Shown here: one piece after another, positions 10,624 through 20,323 of the stretch
Layout of the letters: each line of letters begins with the position of its first letter
How positions within the stretch are numbered: the stretch's first letter is position 1
Source: Nitrososphaerota archaeon
GTDB lineage: Archaea > Thermoproteota > Nitrososphaeria > Nitrososphaerales > Nitrosopumilaceae
Assembly: GCA_028820595.1 (NCBI GenBank)
Contig: JAPPIP010000018.1
Span: 1-38,593, forward strand
Direction: 5' to 3'
DNA: 38,593 nucleotides
The notes under the pieces: model-generated
The model's database searches: none
What the model saw: only the letters and a program-made list of their open reading frames with translations
What the model was told of the DNA's origin: nothing
Program-made: the position numbers and the translations under genes

Positions 10624-12096
10624 TTGTTCGCCATCGCCATACGTTTTATCCACGGCAGGTATCATGCTACCCCTTGGGGCAAACATGTTAACGAAGGCGT
10701 GCCAGAATGGCCGCCAACCCCGTGGAGGGTTTTACGAGCCATCATTGCAGCATGGAAACGCGTTAGGCCAGACCTTGCCGACGAGGTTGTGTGGCCCATA
10801 CTGCAAAAGCTGGCCTTTGAACCTCCGGCCTATGGCCTCCCAGACGCCAGCGTATCGCATACGCGACATTACATGCCTGCAAACCAAAAAAAGGTTTTTC
10901 TGATCATGGATACGTTCGTTGTAATGGGGCAAAGACCTGTCTACATGGTATGGAATAACGTGACATTAAACCCGGACGAATCATCCCTGTTGGAGATGAT
11001 GTTGTCAAACATTCACTACCTTGGGCGGGCCGAATCTTGGTGCGACATATCGATTGCACCTTCCACTCCTTCATGCAACTGTCTGATATTGTCTGAGGGC
11101 CAAAGCATGAACCCTTCCCAAGAAATTGTGCGGGTGCTTGCCCCAAACCGACATGCGTGCTTTGAGGATCTTGACGCCACTGCGGCCGGATCGGAGAATC
11201 TAAAGTCCATAACAGTAACAACCAAGACTCTTCAGGACAATAAGTATGCAGATCCGCCCGGTAGCAGGTGGTTGCTGTATGCCAGGCCGCAAAACTGTTT
11301 TGAGCCCCGAAATGACACGCAAGCCAAAACCTCATCAAACCGCGTAACGTTGGTGCGGTATGCTGTGACTGGAGCCACGAGACCTGACGTTAGAGACACG
11401 TTGCGCATAGGAGACATGACTCGTACCGCGTGTATGTCTAGGTACGGAAAAGCAAAAAATGGTGAAAGCTCTGCAACATTCACTGGCAAGGACGCCGACG
11501 GACATCCGCTTACCGATCATATGCACGCCTTCTTCCTTCCCACGTATGAGAAACAAAATCAAGAGATTGACCACGTCACGATTCTTGCAAAAAATGGCTT
11601 TGACAGTGACGAACTTTACTTGCTGTCCGGATTAAAGCGCCTCTACAGATACGATACTGACCCCGTAAATCTCCTGTTCCAAGGATGCGGCACGCTGCAG
11701 GACTTCTCAACCGTTCCAATATTTGGCACTGGTAGGAAGTGGGTGTCAACAACCCCCTTCGTGTTAACCCGGCACACAAAGTACCGAGGAAAGGGAAGCA
11801 AGAAACGTATGGTTGATGGCCTTGGGGATCAGATCCGATCCGAGATGGGAAAAAGATATGGTCAAACACATAATCTGGAGAGAGTTACTGTAATCGACGC
11901 TCAGGAGAACGTCGGCAACACACTCTTCAAGCCACACGAATTTTTCAGGTGGCGCCGTCATGGCAGCAAGGGAAGCGATCAGGCATACAACCTGCGTCTC
12001 GAATTCAAAGAAGCGATCAGCGGTCCATTGACGCTAGGCTATGCGTCCCATTTCGGCTTGGGAATGTTTGCTCCGACAGGAGATACAGCCTCATGA
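10624..12096 (+). CDS. csb2: Csb2 / Cas5-Cas6 fusion (GSU0054 family), type I-G
   Basis: TTG start; FAIAIRFIHGRYHATPWGKHVNEGVPEWPPTPWRVLRAIIAAWKR is a diagnostic Csb2 N-terminus; overlaps cas3 by ATGA. Confidence 0.92.
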   Translation: MFAIAIRFIHGRYHATPWGKHVNEGVPEWPPTPWRVLRAIIAAWKRVRPDLADEVVWPILQKLAFEPPAYGLPDASVSHTRHYMPANQKKVFLIMDTFVVMGQRPVYMVWNNVTLNPDESSLLEMMLSNIHYLGRAESWCDISIAPSTPSCNCLILSEGQSMNPSQEIVRVLAPNRHACFEDLDATAAGSENLKSITVTTKTLQDNKYADPPGSRWLLYARPQNCFEPRNDTQAKTSSNRVTLVRYAVTGATRPDVRDTLRIGDMTRTACMSRYGKAKNGESSATFTGKDADGHPLTDHMHAFFLPTYEKQNQEIDHVTILAKNGFDSDELYLLSGLKRLYRYDTDPVNLLFQGCGTLQDFSTVPIFGTGRKWVSTTPFVLTRHTKYRGKGSKKRMVDGLGDQIRSEMGKRYGQTHNLERVTVIDAQENVGNTLFKPHEFFRWRRHGSKGSDQAYNLRLEFKEAISGPLTLGYASHFGLGMFAPTGDTAS

Positions 12097-14441
12097 AATA
12101 CGCTCGATTTGAAGATTTCTTTCGCAAGGCGACGGAACACACGCCGTATTCATACCAAAAAGAATTGGCCAAGCCGGGAACTCACCATAGCATCGTAAGC
12201 GTCCCGACGGGTGCCGGAAAGACAGAGTCCGCCGTACTCTGCATGTGGCTGTGGAAGAGACTAAACGGCAAGAACGTTCCAAAAAGACTCGTGTACTGCC
12301 TTCCGATGAGGGTTCTTGCGGAGCAGACGCATGCCAAGGTGACCAGATGGATAAAGAATCTCGCCCTTGAAGAGCGCATATCAGTCGAATTGCTTATGGG
12401 GGGCAGCGATACGAGAATCGAGAGGATACTTCCACACAAGGAATGCGTAATAATCGGAACCCAGGACATGCTTGTTTCTGGCGCTCTCAACCGGGCATAT
12501 GGCAGTAGCCCGGCCGTCTGGCCAATCGTATTTGGACTGCTTAACAACGACTGCATGTGGATCATGGACGAGATTCAAATTATGGAAAATGCGCTGCCCA
12601 CATCCATACAGCTTGACAGCTTTCGACGTTCTATGGGCGCATTTGGCCCCCACAGCACGGTATGGATGTCGGCCACGGTAAACCCCGACTGGATCAAGAC
12701 TGTGGACTTTAACGAAGGCGCGAGTACGTACAGGCTCAATCCTTCAAAGGTGGAAAAAGCCCTCAAGAAAAGGCATCATGCCCCAAAGACACTGCACGAG
12801 GCGCCGTTCAAACTTAACAAAGAATACAGCAAGGAGGATGTGAAAAAAATAATGCGCCTCCACGTACAAGAAACCACTACTGCAATTATTGTCAACACGG
12901 TAAAGAGGGCGCAATCAATTTTTAAGATCCTGTCGCAAGATTATGACTGCACGCTGATTCACTCCAGATTTCGCGGGTTCGAGAGGCACTCCCTTAATGA
13001 GTGGCTCTCAAAATTTAAGGATCAACAGGATGATGGACGGGACCAAGTCATTATCTCGACACAGGTGATCGAGGCAGGAGTGGACATATCGGTCAGGACC
13101 ATGATTACGGAGCTTGCGCCGTGGGCCAACATGATCCAGAGATTCGGGAGGTGCAACAGGTATGGCAGCCTCCACGATGCGAACGTTTTTTGGATAGACA
13201 TGGATGATACGTCATTTCCACCGTACGAAAAAACTGATATGGACAAGGCAAGGCGCGAACTAAATAAGCTCTCGGGCAGATCTGTGTCTCCCGGGGATCT
13301 TCCAGAATTCAAGGATCAAAAAACGTTTGATGCCGTTTTGCGCCGGCGCGACATCATGGGGCTGTTTGACACAACACCAAACCTGTCCGGCGGTTATACT
13401 GACGTTTCCCAATTTGTGCGCAGTCTGGAGCAGCGGCTTGACGTTGGTGTGTTCTGGCGCAACCTTGGCGGAAGCACGTCGGGGCAGCCCCGACCCGAGC
13501 CAGAAGAGATATGCGACGTCCCAATACACGAGATGCACAGCTTTCTCAAGGGCAGAAAGGGGTGGGTCTGGAGCTATGCAAACGAGTCTTGGGAGCGGGC
13601 CTATTCCGGTGACATACTCCCGGGCCAAACGGTCATGCTGGACAGCACAGACTCGGGATACTCTAGTGTAACGGGCTGGGATCCATCACACACGGATCCG
13701 GTCGAGCCTGTGTTGGAGCCTGTCTCCATGCCAGAGTCACACTACAGCGACATGCGCTCTAAACTGGGTGCGTTCGTAACGCTTGAGGATCATACGCTGC
13801 ACGTGCACGACGAGGCGCGCTCCATGCTCAAAAAAGAAACACACATGGAACGCAGCCTCAAGGAAGCCATCCTGATTGCCGCGAAATACCACGATGTCGG
13901 CAAGGCTCACCACGTTTTTCAGAATGCCGTACGGGGTAATGGTAACGGCAGTGACCCCCAAACCAAGCAGGTGTGGGCAAAAGGGCCGTCCCTGTCACGC
14001 TATGAGCGAACAGGATTTAGGCACGAAGTCGTAAGCATGCTGGCGTATCTTGGGCAACGCGACAGGCCCAAAAAAGAGCTCCGGAATCTAGCTGCATATC
14101 TGATACTCTCTCATCATGGCAAGGTCCGCCTCTCTCTTGGCATCCCCCGGTCCCGCTCTGACAGTAGCATGCGCAATGGCCACATGCTGGGTGTCTCACT
14201 TGGGGGCGAGACATTTCCAGAATTTGTCAGCAAGGAGGTATCTGTCGCCGAGACCGACATTGACATGTCCCTTGCAAGCATGGGCCGAGACCCTTCCGGA
14301 AGGCCGTCGTGGTCTGAGAGGACAATAAGGCTGCGAGACGAGCATGGCCCGTTTAGGCTTGGGTATATGGAGACGTTGCTCAGAAGGGCTGACTGGCTTG
14401 CAAGCGAAAAGGAAGGCAGGGGTGAATACAGGCGTGAATGA
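12093..14441 (+). CDS. cas3: Cas3 helicase with C-terminal HD nuclease domain
   Basis: ATG at 12093 overlaps the csb2 stop. Motif I SVPTGAGKTESA, DEIQ box, QRFGRCNRYG; C-terminal HD motifs YHDVGKAHHVFQ, FRHEVVSML, LSHHGKVR. Confidence 0.94.
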   Translation: MKYARFEDFFRKATEHTPYSYQKELAKPGTHHSIVSVPTGAGKTESAVLCMWLWKRLNGKNVPKRLVYCLPMRVLAEQTHAKVTRWIKNLALEERISVELLMGGSDTRIERILPHKECVIIGTQDMLVSGALNRAYGSSPAVWPIVFGLLNNDCMWIMDEIQIMENALPTSIQLDSFRRSMGAFGPHSTVWMSATVNPDWIKTVDFNEGASTYRLNPSKVEKALKKRHHAPKTLHEAPFKLNKEYSKEDVKKIMRLHVQETTTAIIVNTVKRAQSIFKILSQDYDCTLIHSRFRGFERHSLNEWLSKFKDQQDDGRDQVIISTQVIEAGVDISVRTMITELAPWANMIQRFGRCNRYGSLHDANVFWIDMDDTSFPPYEKTDMDKARRELNKLSGRSVSPGDLPEFKDQKTFDAVLRRRDIMGLFDTTPNLSGGYTDVSQFVRSLEQRLDVGVFWRNLGGSTSGQPRPEPEEICDVPIHEMHSFLKGRKGWVWSYANESWERAYSGDILPGQTVMLDSTDSGYSSVTGWDPSHTDPVEPVLEPVSMPESHYSDMRSKLGAFVTLEDHTLHVHDEARSMLKKETHMERSLKEAILIAAKYHDVGKAHHVFQNAVRGNGNGSDPQTKQVWAKGPSLSRYERTGFRHEVVSMLAYLGQRDRPKKELRNLAAYLILSHHGKVRLSLGIPRSRSDSSMRNGHMLGVSLGGETFPEFVSKEVSVAETDIDMSLASMGRDPSGRPSWSERTIRLRDEHGPFRLGYMETLLRRADWLASEKEGRGEYRRE

Positions 14442-16560
14442 GCACGAGCTAAGCGGGTGCACAACGACTCCGATGTCAAACTATCTAAAGTCGCTGGGAC
14501 TGGCCAGGATACTCTCAAGAAACGATCCCACACTTATGGCGTTCTGGAGAAATGACCGTCTTGTCATACAGTCGTCCATGACAAAGAATGAGATCTGTCA
14601 ATACGTCCTGCGCGACTATGCCCCATCCCCGATAATAAGCCCGTGGAGCTACAACAAGTACCAAAAGACCCGGGATGCATTAAAGCCCAGATTGGACTCT
14701 GACGATGACCGGTACCGAATGTACAGGGACACGATATCTCGCCTGAAGCACACAGTGTTTGAAGATCTTAAGAGAAATACCGGCCTGAAAAAAATTGACA
14801 AGGCCTCAATAGACAAACACAAACTGCTCTTGCTCAAACTGTGCCGCAACATGCTGCCTGACGAGTACGTCTCGTGGCTAGACGTGGTATCGGTACTTGA
14901 TAATACTGAAAAACCACGATTTGCACCCCTGCTTGGCTCTGGTGCAAACGATGGCAACTTTGACATGGCAGAGAATTTCGTAAAATGCCTGCTGCTTGTG
15001 CTGCAACCTGAAGCGCACCAGGAAAGATCTGAGAAGTGGCTGAAGGCTTCATTGTTTGGGGGAGTAGTTGGTTTGGAACGCATAAACACAGTGGGGCACA
15101 ATCCGGACGGTAGCGGTGGTCCGAACTCTGGTGCGGGGTTTGAGGGCGAGTCAATGTCAAACCCGTGGGACTATGTGCTGTTAATGGAGGGCACTCTGCT
15201 GTTTGCAGGGGGCGTTTCAAAGCGCCTGTCAAACACAAGCGGCAAGGCAATGTTCCCATTTGCGGTAGGCGCATCCAATGTCGGGTATGCTACTGCCTCC
15301 ATTGACGATACGGACGGAGGGCAGGAGCCCGCCTCCAAGGGGGAGCTGTGGCTGCCCGTGTGGGGCAGGCCTTCCACGTGCGCGGAGATCGAACAGGTGT
15401 TCCAAGAGGGCCGGATGCAGGTCGGCGGCCGTCCTGCCGCTACGGGTACCGAGGCCGCAAGATCCGTGATTACCATGGGCACAGAACGGGGCATGGACAA
15501 GTTTGAAAGGTTCGGTATACTGAAGAGAAAAGGAAAACAGTACCTCTTTGTCCATTCCGGTGCACTGCGTGTTGCAGACGAGCCTGCGGCGAGCCTGCTC
15601 GATGATCTGGACGACTGGTACGACTCTGCCGTCAAAAGCAAGAGCAAGAGCAAGTCACTTGAACAGATGATAAGGAGTTATGACGGAGCCGTCATGCGGT
15701 TCTGCACGACCCGCAAGCAGCGCGACATGCTCGAAATATTGGCATCCGTCGGCAAAATCGAGGCGCACCTAGCCATGATTTCCCCTGATTCCGTGCTGCT
15801 GCAACAGCTGTCTGATGAGTGGTTGCACGAATGTTATGATGGCTCTGCAGAGTTCAGACTGGCTGCATCAATTGCATCAATCCAGCCCTCACACAAAGTT
15901 GGAAGCGTAAGGACAAATCTTGAAAAGTCCGAGAGAAGCAACATCGGTGTATGGAAGCCCTCTAAGAATACAGTCTCTTGCGTCTGGAAGAACAACGACG
16001 ACCTCATTAGAAACATGTCGCGTGTTCTGCAAAGACGCGGCGTTGAAGGACAAATCCAATCACTAAAAACAATACCAATTGAGGGGGCCATACCCACCCA
16101 GATCTCGGACATTGCACAATTTCTCGATGGAAACCTAAATTTCAAAAAAATTGGCAGTCTTGTGCTAGCACTTTCCTGCATAAAGATACGTCGTGGCATG
16201 GACTATCCATGGAAGCATGTCAGATTATCCAGAAACAACGATACTGCAATACCAGAGGCGTACGCGGTCATGAAGTTGGTCTGTCCCCCGCTGGAAAAAG
16301 ACAGTGTCAGGTATGACCTGGCCATGCTCCAGCTGCTGTCGTCAGGGCGCGTGAGTGACGCATACGCAAAAGCTGCATACATGCTGCACTCGCACGGTTT
16401 TGCGCCTCACAGCTATGACGGAAGAACCAAACGCTCGCACGGTACTACCGTGTCGAACACCGTCAAAAATCACATACTGGCCTCGCTCCTCTTTCCGATA
16501 TCAAACCAGACCAGAAACCTGCTGCTAAGGACCGTTACTAGCTATGAGCATGCAACCTGA
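14434..16560 (+). CDS. csx17: Csx17 / Cas8u2 large subunit, type I-G
   Basis: GTG start overlapping the cas3 end; N-terminus HELSGCTTTPMSNYLKSLGLARILSRNDPTLMAFWRNDRLVIQS matches the Csx17 pattern; about 708 aa. Confidence 0.88.
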   Translation: MNEHELSGCTTTPMSNYLKSLGLARILSRNDPTLMAFWRNDRLVIQSSMTKNEICQYVLRDYAPSPIISPWSYNKYQKTRDALKPRLDSDDDRYRMYRDTISRLKHTVFEDLKRNTGLKKIDKASIDKHKLLLLKLCRNMLPDEYVSWLDVVSVLDNTEKPRFAPLLGSGANDGNFDMAENFVKCLLLVLQPEAHQERSEKWLKASLFGGVVGLERINTVGHNPDGSGGPNSGAGFEGESMSNPWDYVLLMEGTLLFAGGVSKRLSNTSGKAMFPFAVGASNVGYATASIDDTDGGQEPASKGELWLPVWGRPSTCAEIEQVFQEGRMQVGGRPAATGTEAARSVITMGTERGMDKFERFGILKRKGKQYLFVHSGALRVADEPAASLLDDLDDWYDSAVKSKSKSKSLEQMIRSYDGAVMRFCTTRKQRDMLEILASVGKIEAHLAMISPDSVLLQQLSDEWLHECYDGSAEFRLAASIASIQPSHKVGSVRTNLEKSERSNIGVWKPSKNTVSCVWKNNDDLIRNMSRVLQRRGVEGQIQSLKTIPIEGAIPTQISDIAQFLDGNLNFKKIGSLVLALSCIKIRRGMDYPWKHVRLSRNNDTAIPEAYAVMKLVCPPLEKDSVRYDLAMLQLLSSGRVSDAYAKAAYMLHSHGFAPHSYDGRTKRSHGTTVSNTVKNHILASLLFPISNQTRNLLLRTVTSYEHAT

Positions 16561-16875
16561 CAATCTCTGTATTGGTATCTGTATGGAGACATAAAACGTA
16601 GCGCGGTTGAGCTTGAAGGGATTATTGGACATAGTCCGTTATTTGAACAGCGTCGCATTCTCAATGATAAAAGGGTGGACAGCGCCTGTCCGGACATACG
16701 GAATAAAGTCTTGGGGACATGCAGTGGCAGCTGTCAAACACATGTTGTAGGAACGGCTAGGACCACTGATACGCCTGGCGGATGGCCATCTCCTTGGTAT
16801 AGCGCTTTAGGTGTGTTTTTTCAATCAAAACACTGATCAGATAGATTTATAGATCAGATAAAAAAATAGAAACTC

Positions 16876-17404
16876 ATGAAGAGAGCGAAACGCACGACGA
16901 GGGACCTCCAGCTCCGACAAAAACACTACGAAGCAGACGTAAAGTTCAGGATACTGCACCTGTTCGAGCGCGGGGACATGCCACCCGAAGGGGCGTGGCA
17001 TATTCCGCACGCAGCGGGGGCGGTCAAACTCCCCGGCGTTCATCAGGTTCCCAGAGGCCCTGCGCAAAAAGTCCCCTAGGGCCGTCGTCCTGACGGGCGG
17101 GGCCACATGCCACGCCTCCAAGGCGGTCGGGAGGTGGCTGCAGAAGCATCCGGGAATAGTCCCAATCTGCCTTCCGGTGGGATCCCCGCACATGAGCTCG
17201 ATTGAAAACCTGTGGGGGATGATGCACTCGTACCTGGCCCGCGTCGGATACGACACGTTTGAAAGGTTCATGCACCTCGCGCTCTATTTTTTGCGCCGTT
17301 GCGCGTCCGATCTCGACGTCCGGGGCAGGTTGGACTCGCGCCCGGATCCGGCCGCCGAGGCTCGAATCATGCGGACCAGAAAGCTGCTCGAATCATTTCA
17401 GTAA
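16876..17404 (+). pseudogene. Degenerate IS630-family transposase
   Basis: HTH-like N-terminus (MKRAKRTTRDLQLRQKHYEADVKFRILHLFERGD), then a frame change and the C-terminal part VVLTGGATCHASKAVGRWLQKHPGIVPICLPVGSPHMSSIENLWGMMHSYL; middle section missing. Confidence 0.75.
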
Positions 17405-17692
17405 AAACAACTCATGCGCCGCAGACCTGTTCATCAGATGCAACAAAATACAATATTTTGGGGCATCCATGCCATTATTTTTTTGGCAAATAATAAAAAT
17501 GACAAGTCAAGCAAGTTTACGTGACCCAAAATACGATATTTCGAGTTCGATGGGTAAAATAATTATTCATATTTGTATTCATATTAATTGAAAAACATAT
17601 CTTAAATGCTATATATCAAAACAATGATCTTATAGTAAACTTACATATTAAATCACAAATCTTAACTCAATTTACTATAGCATGCAAGCCTT

Positions 17693-17950
17693 TCAACCGT
17701 AAACGCGCCGCCTGTGGCCAGCCTCGATGACAAAAATTATTATCGAGCCCTGTTGCAGGCCCATTATAATCCGGTAACTTCCAACGCGCATCCTGAAAAA
17801 CGCAGAGTCTGACAGTCTACTGACCGCGGCATACGGGTTGCCCCTCGCCCCGACGACCGCATCCCTTATCATCCTGGCGTGTCTCTTGTCCAATTTTTTT
17901 AACTGCCTGACCGATCTTGACGACCACAGGACGTTCCAGGCCATCCTCAC
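17693..17950 (-). CDS. RelE/ParE-family toxin
   Basis: 85 aa: WNVLWSSRSVRQLKKLDKRHARMIRDAV...FFRMRVGSYRIIM...IEAGHRRRVYG; overlaps upstream antitoxin gene. Confidence 0.88.
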   Translation of the reverse strand: MRMAWNVLWSSRSVRQLKKLDKRHARMIRDAVVGARGNPYAAVSRLSDSAFFRMRVGSYRIIMGLQQGSIIIFVIEAGHRRRVYG

Positions 17951-18177
17951 AGCCCTAGTTCGCTGTCCAGCTGCTCGGTGGTATACACGCGCCCCGCCTT
18001 GATGTCCCTTACGCCCTCCTCGATGCTCTTTATCGTCCGGGCGGAGAGCTCGTCGTCACGGTCACTTTTTTGCGCCAGTCTCCGGATCAGCTGATCAAAC
18101 GTCTCGCCCGGATGCAGCTTCTGCCCCTCCAGGATCTCCTTGGTCTCCTTGCTCAGCTGAATGGTAGTCCTTGCCAT
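17947..18177 (-). CDS. Antitoxin of the RelE-type module
   Basis: Start ATG at 18177: MARTTIQLSKETKEILEGQKLHPGETFDQLIRRL (ribbon-helix-helix-like N-terminus). Confidence 0.8.
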   Translation of the reverse strand: MARTTIQLSKETKEILEGQKLHPGETFDQLIRRLAQKSDRDDELSARTIKSIEEGVRDIKAGRVYTTEQLDSELGL

Positions 18178-18208
18178 GGCATGCCATGGCATGCCATGGT
18201 ATAAAAGC
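18174..18208 (-). promoter_or_regulatory. TA promoter/operator: TATA box plus perfect 26-bp palindrome with three CCATGG units at 10-bp spacing
   Basis: CCATGGCATGCCATGGCATGCCATGG (18174-18199); on the minus strand CTTTTATACC lies just upstream; the last CCATGG contains the antitoxin ATG. Confidence 0.75.
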
Positions 18209-18817
18209 CATGCACCCGGTTCTCTCCCAACCTCGGTGGATGGGCGCATGCGTGGACACGTCGAGGAAATCTGTGCAAAAAAGCCAAGCCGGCATCAAAG
18301 GCTACGTACCTTGACAAGGTGTCACGTCAGCAGGTATTGCGGGGACGGGACAAGGACGGCAGGGGGCGGGGACGGAGCTTTGGACACGTGTGCGACGGCT
18401 CGTATGTGGTGGCGCGTGTGCGCGTACGAGTCATCCGTCCGCCGCATCGCGCATTGCCGCATTCTGTATGGACGTGATCCGCCCGCCGCACTCTGAATGC
18501 CTGCCGGATCATAATTGGAACCTGTTTGAGAGGGCCGGGGACACCCCGTACTCGCTTGTAAACCCCGGCGGCGCCAGGTACCCCGTCTTTGGCGGGCCCT
18601 GCCCGCCGCAAGGCCCGGGGCCGCTGCCATGTAGGCCGCATGTACGGCGCGCGTCAGAATCAGGCGGCATGGCGTGTACCCCGCCCCCCCGGTTACGGTT
18701 CCGCCTGACGCAAACGGGGCGGCGTCGGTCCGTGGCTCCGTGTCGGACGACCCGGGGGGTACGCCTTCCTGGCGCTTGGGTTATATGGCTTGCCTGCATG
18801 TGATCATTGATAATACA

Positions 18818-19345
18818 ATGAGACGGAGGCGACAGACGCCGGTACGGCCGACGGACGCCGGTACGGCCGGCGCGTACTACGGGATCGACCTGCTGATTCG
18901 CAGCGGCCGGTACGAGGAGGCGACACGGCGCTGCGACAAGATGCTAAGGGACAATCCCAACGACACCGTGGCGCGGGATTACAAGGACAGGGCACTGCGT
19001 GACGTTGCGCAGGCCACTGAAAAGCTAAGGCGGAGCGAGGAGGCCCTGAGGGACGACCCGGAGGATTTCAGCTGCATGGTGAACAAGGGGATGGCCCTGA
19101 TGCAGCTCGGGCGCGTGGAGGAAGCGCTGGACCACATGGATGCCGTGCTGAGGGACGACCCGGATGACTGCGACGTGATGTACGCCAAGGCTGTCGGGCT
19201 TGCGCTGAACGGCAGGCTTGGCGAGGCGCGCGAGTGCCGCAAACTGCTGGACAGGACGTGCCCGGAGCACCTCTGCCCCGTGCCGCTCGACAATTTTTTG
19301 CGGCTTGGCGAGATGGCGAACATGGTAGAGCTCGCCGGGACGTGA
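18818..19345 (+). CDS. TPR-repeat protein
   Basis: Repeats such as EEALRDDPEDFSCMVNKGMALMQLGRVEEALDHMDAVLRDDPDD. Confidence 0.8.
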   Translation: MRRRRQTPVRPTDAGTAGAYYGIDLLIRSGRYEEATRRCDKMLRDNPNDTVARDYKDRALRDVAQATEKLRRSEEALRDDPEDFSCMVNKGMALMQLGRVEEALDHMDAVLRDDPDDCDVMYAKAVGLALNGRLGEARECRKLLDRTCPEHLCPVPLDNFLRLGEMANMVELAGT

Positions 19346-19360
19346 CCGCACGTAACGGCG

Positions 19361-19416
19361 GCCCCCCGCGGCCCCCCGCGGCCCCCCGCGGCCCCCCGCG
19401 GCCCCCCGCGGCCCCC
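19361..19416. repeat. 10-bp GC-only tandem repeat (gccccccgcg x5 plus partial)
   Basis: Five perfect units 19361-19410 plus gccccc. Confidence 0.95.
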
Positions 19417-19660
19417 GAGTCCCTGCAGGCTCTTGGCAGCTCGGTCGTGGAATCTGTCCGCGCCCCCGCGTTCCCGGTGCCGGCATCGTCTCCCCGCCCG
19501 TGACTGCCTTTTGTGTGAAAACTTCCGTCCGTCTGGTCCGGGCGCCCCGTGCCGGCATCGGTACCGGACGGGCCGCCAAAGCCCCGCAGGGATCTCCGGC
19601 CCCGCTGTCTCCTCCCCCCTCCTGCCAGTGCGGTCGCGCCGGCATCTGCACAGGCATCTG

Positions 19661-20323
19661 TCACGCGCGCTGTCCTGCCGCGCGGGGGCCGGCCCTGAGC
19701 AGCTTGTACAGCGCGTTGACAATGGCCGACGCGGCGGGGCTGCCGCCCTTCCTGCCTACATTGGTGATGTACGGTATGCCGTCTTGCTGGGCCAGCTCCG
19801 CCTTTGACTCTGCGGCGTCCACGAACCCGACCGGCACCCCCACTATGAGGGCGGGTTTTGCAGCGCCCTCCCTTGCCATCCTCAGCACCTCGCGCAGGGC
19901 AGTCGGCGCGTTGCCGATTGCCACTATGCCGCCGCTCATCTCGGGTGACACCGAGCGCATCGCCGCCTGCGACCTGGTAAGCGACTTTTCCTTTGCGGCC
20001 GCGGCCACGCCGGGATCGGATATCCTGCATATGATCTCGTTTCCAAAGTCCCTCGGGTTCTGCTTGTTGAGGCCCCCGATCACGCCGTTGACGTCCGTTA
20101 TGATCGCGCGCCCGCCTCTGAGCGCGCCCATCCCGCCTTCGATGGCATCCTCGTGAAACAGCATGCGGTTTGCCCCCGCAAAGTCAAAGTCCGCCGTGGC
20201 GTGTATGACCCGCCTCACGACGGGCCACTCCGCGTCGTTGTACGCATGTCTGCCGCCGATCTCCTCGTCGATGATGCGCATGCTGGCATCCTCTATCGAC
20301 TGGCCCGCCCTAACCTGCGACAT
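19661..20323 (-). CDS. cbiC: Precorrin-8X / cobalt-precorrin-8 methylmutase
   Basis: MSQVRAGQSIEDASMRIIDEEIG...RVIHATADFDFA...ITDVNGVIGGLNK...IGNAPTALREVL...VGVPVGFVDAAESK. Confidence 0.92.
   Translation of the reverse strand: MSQVRAGQSIEDASMRIIDEEIGGRHAYNDAEWPVVRRVIHATADFDFAGANRMLFHEDAIEGGMGALRGGRAIITDVNGVIGGLNKQNPRDFGNEIICRISDPGVAAAAKEKSLTRSQAAMRSVSPEMSGGIVAIGNAPTALREVLRMAREGAAKPALIVGVPVGFVDAAESKAELAQQDGIPYITNVGRKGGSPAASAIVNALYKLLRAGPRAAGQRA

Noticed and set aside
18322-18803. Overlapping ORFs on both strands (e.g. 18390..18803 +, 18327..18641 -)
   Set aside because: No recognisable domain; composition typical of spurious ORFs in GC-rich DNA.
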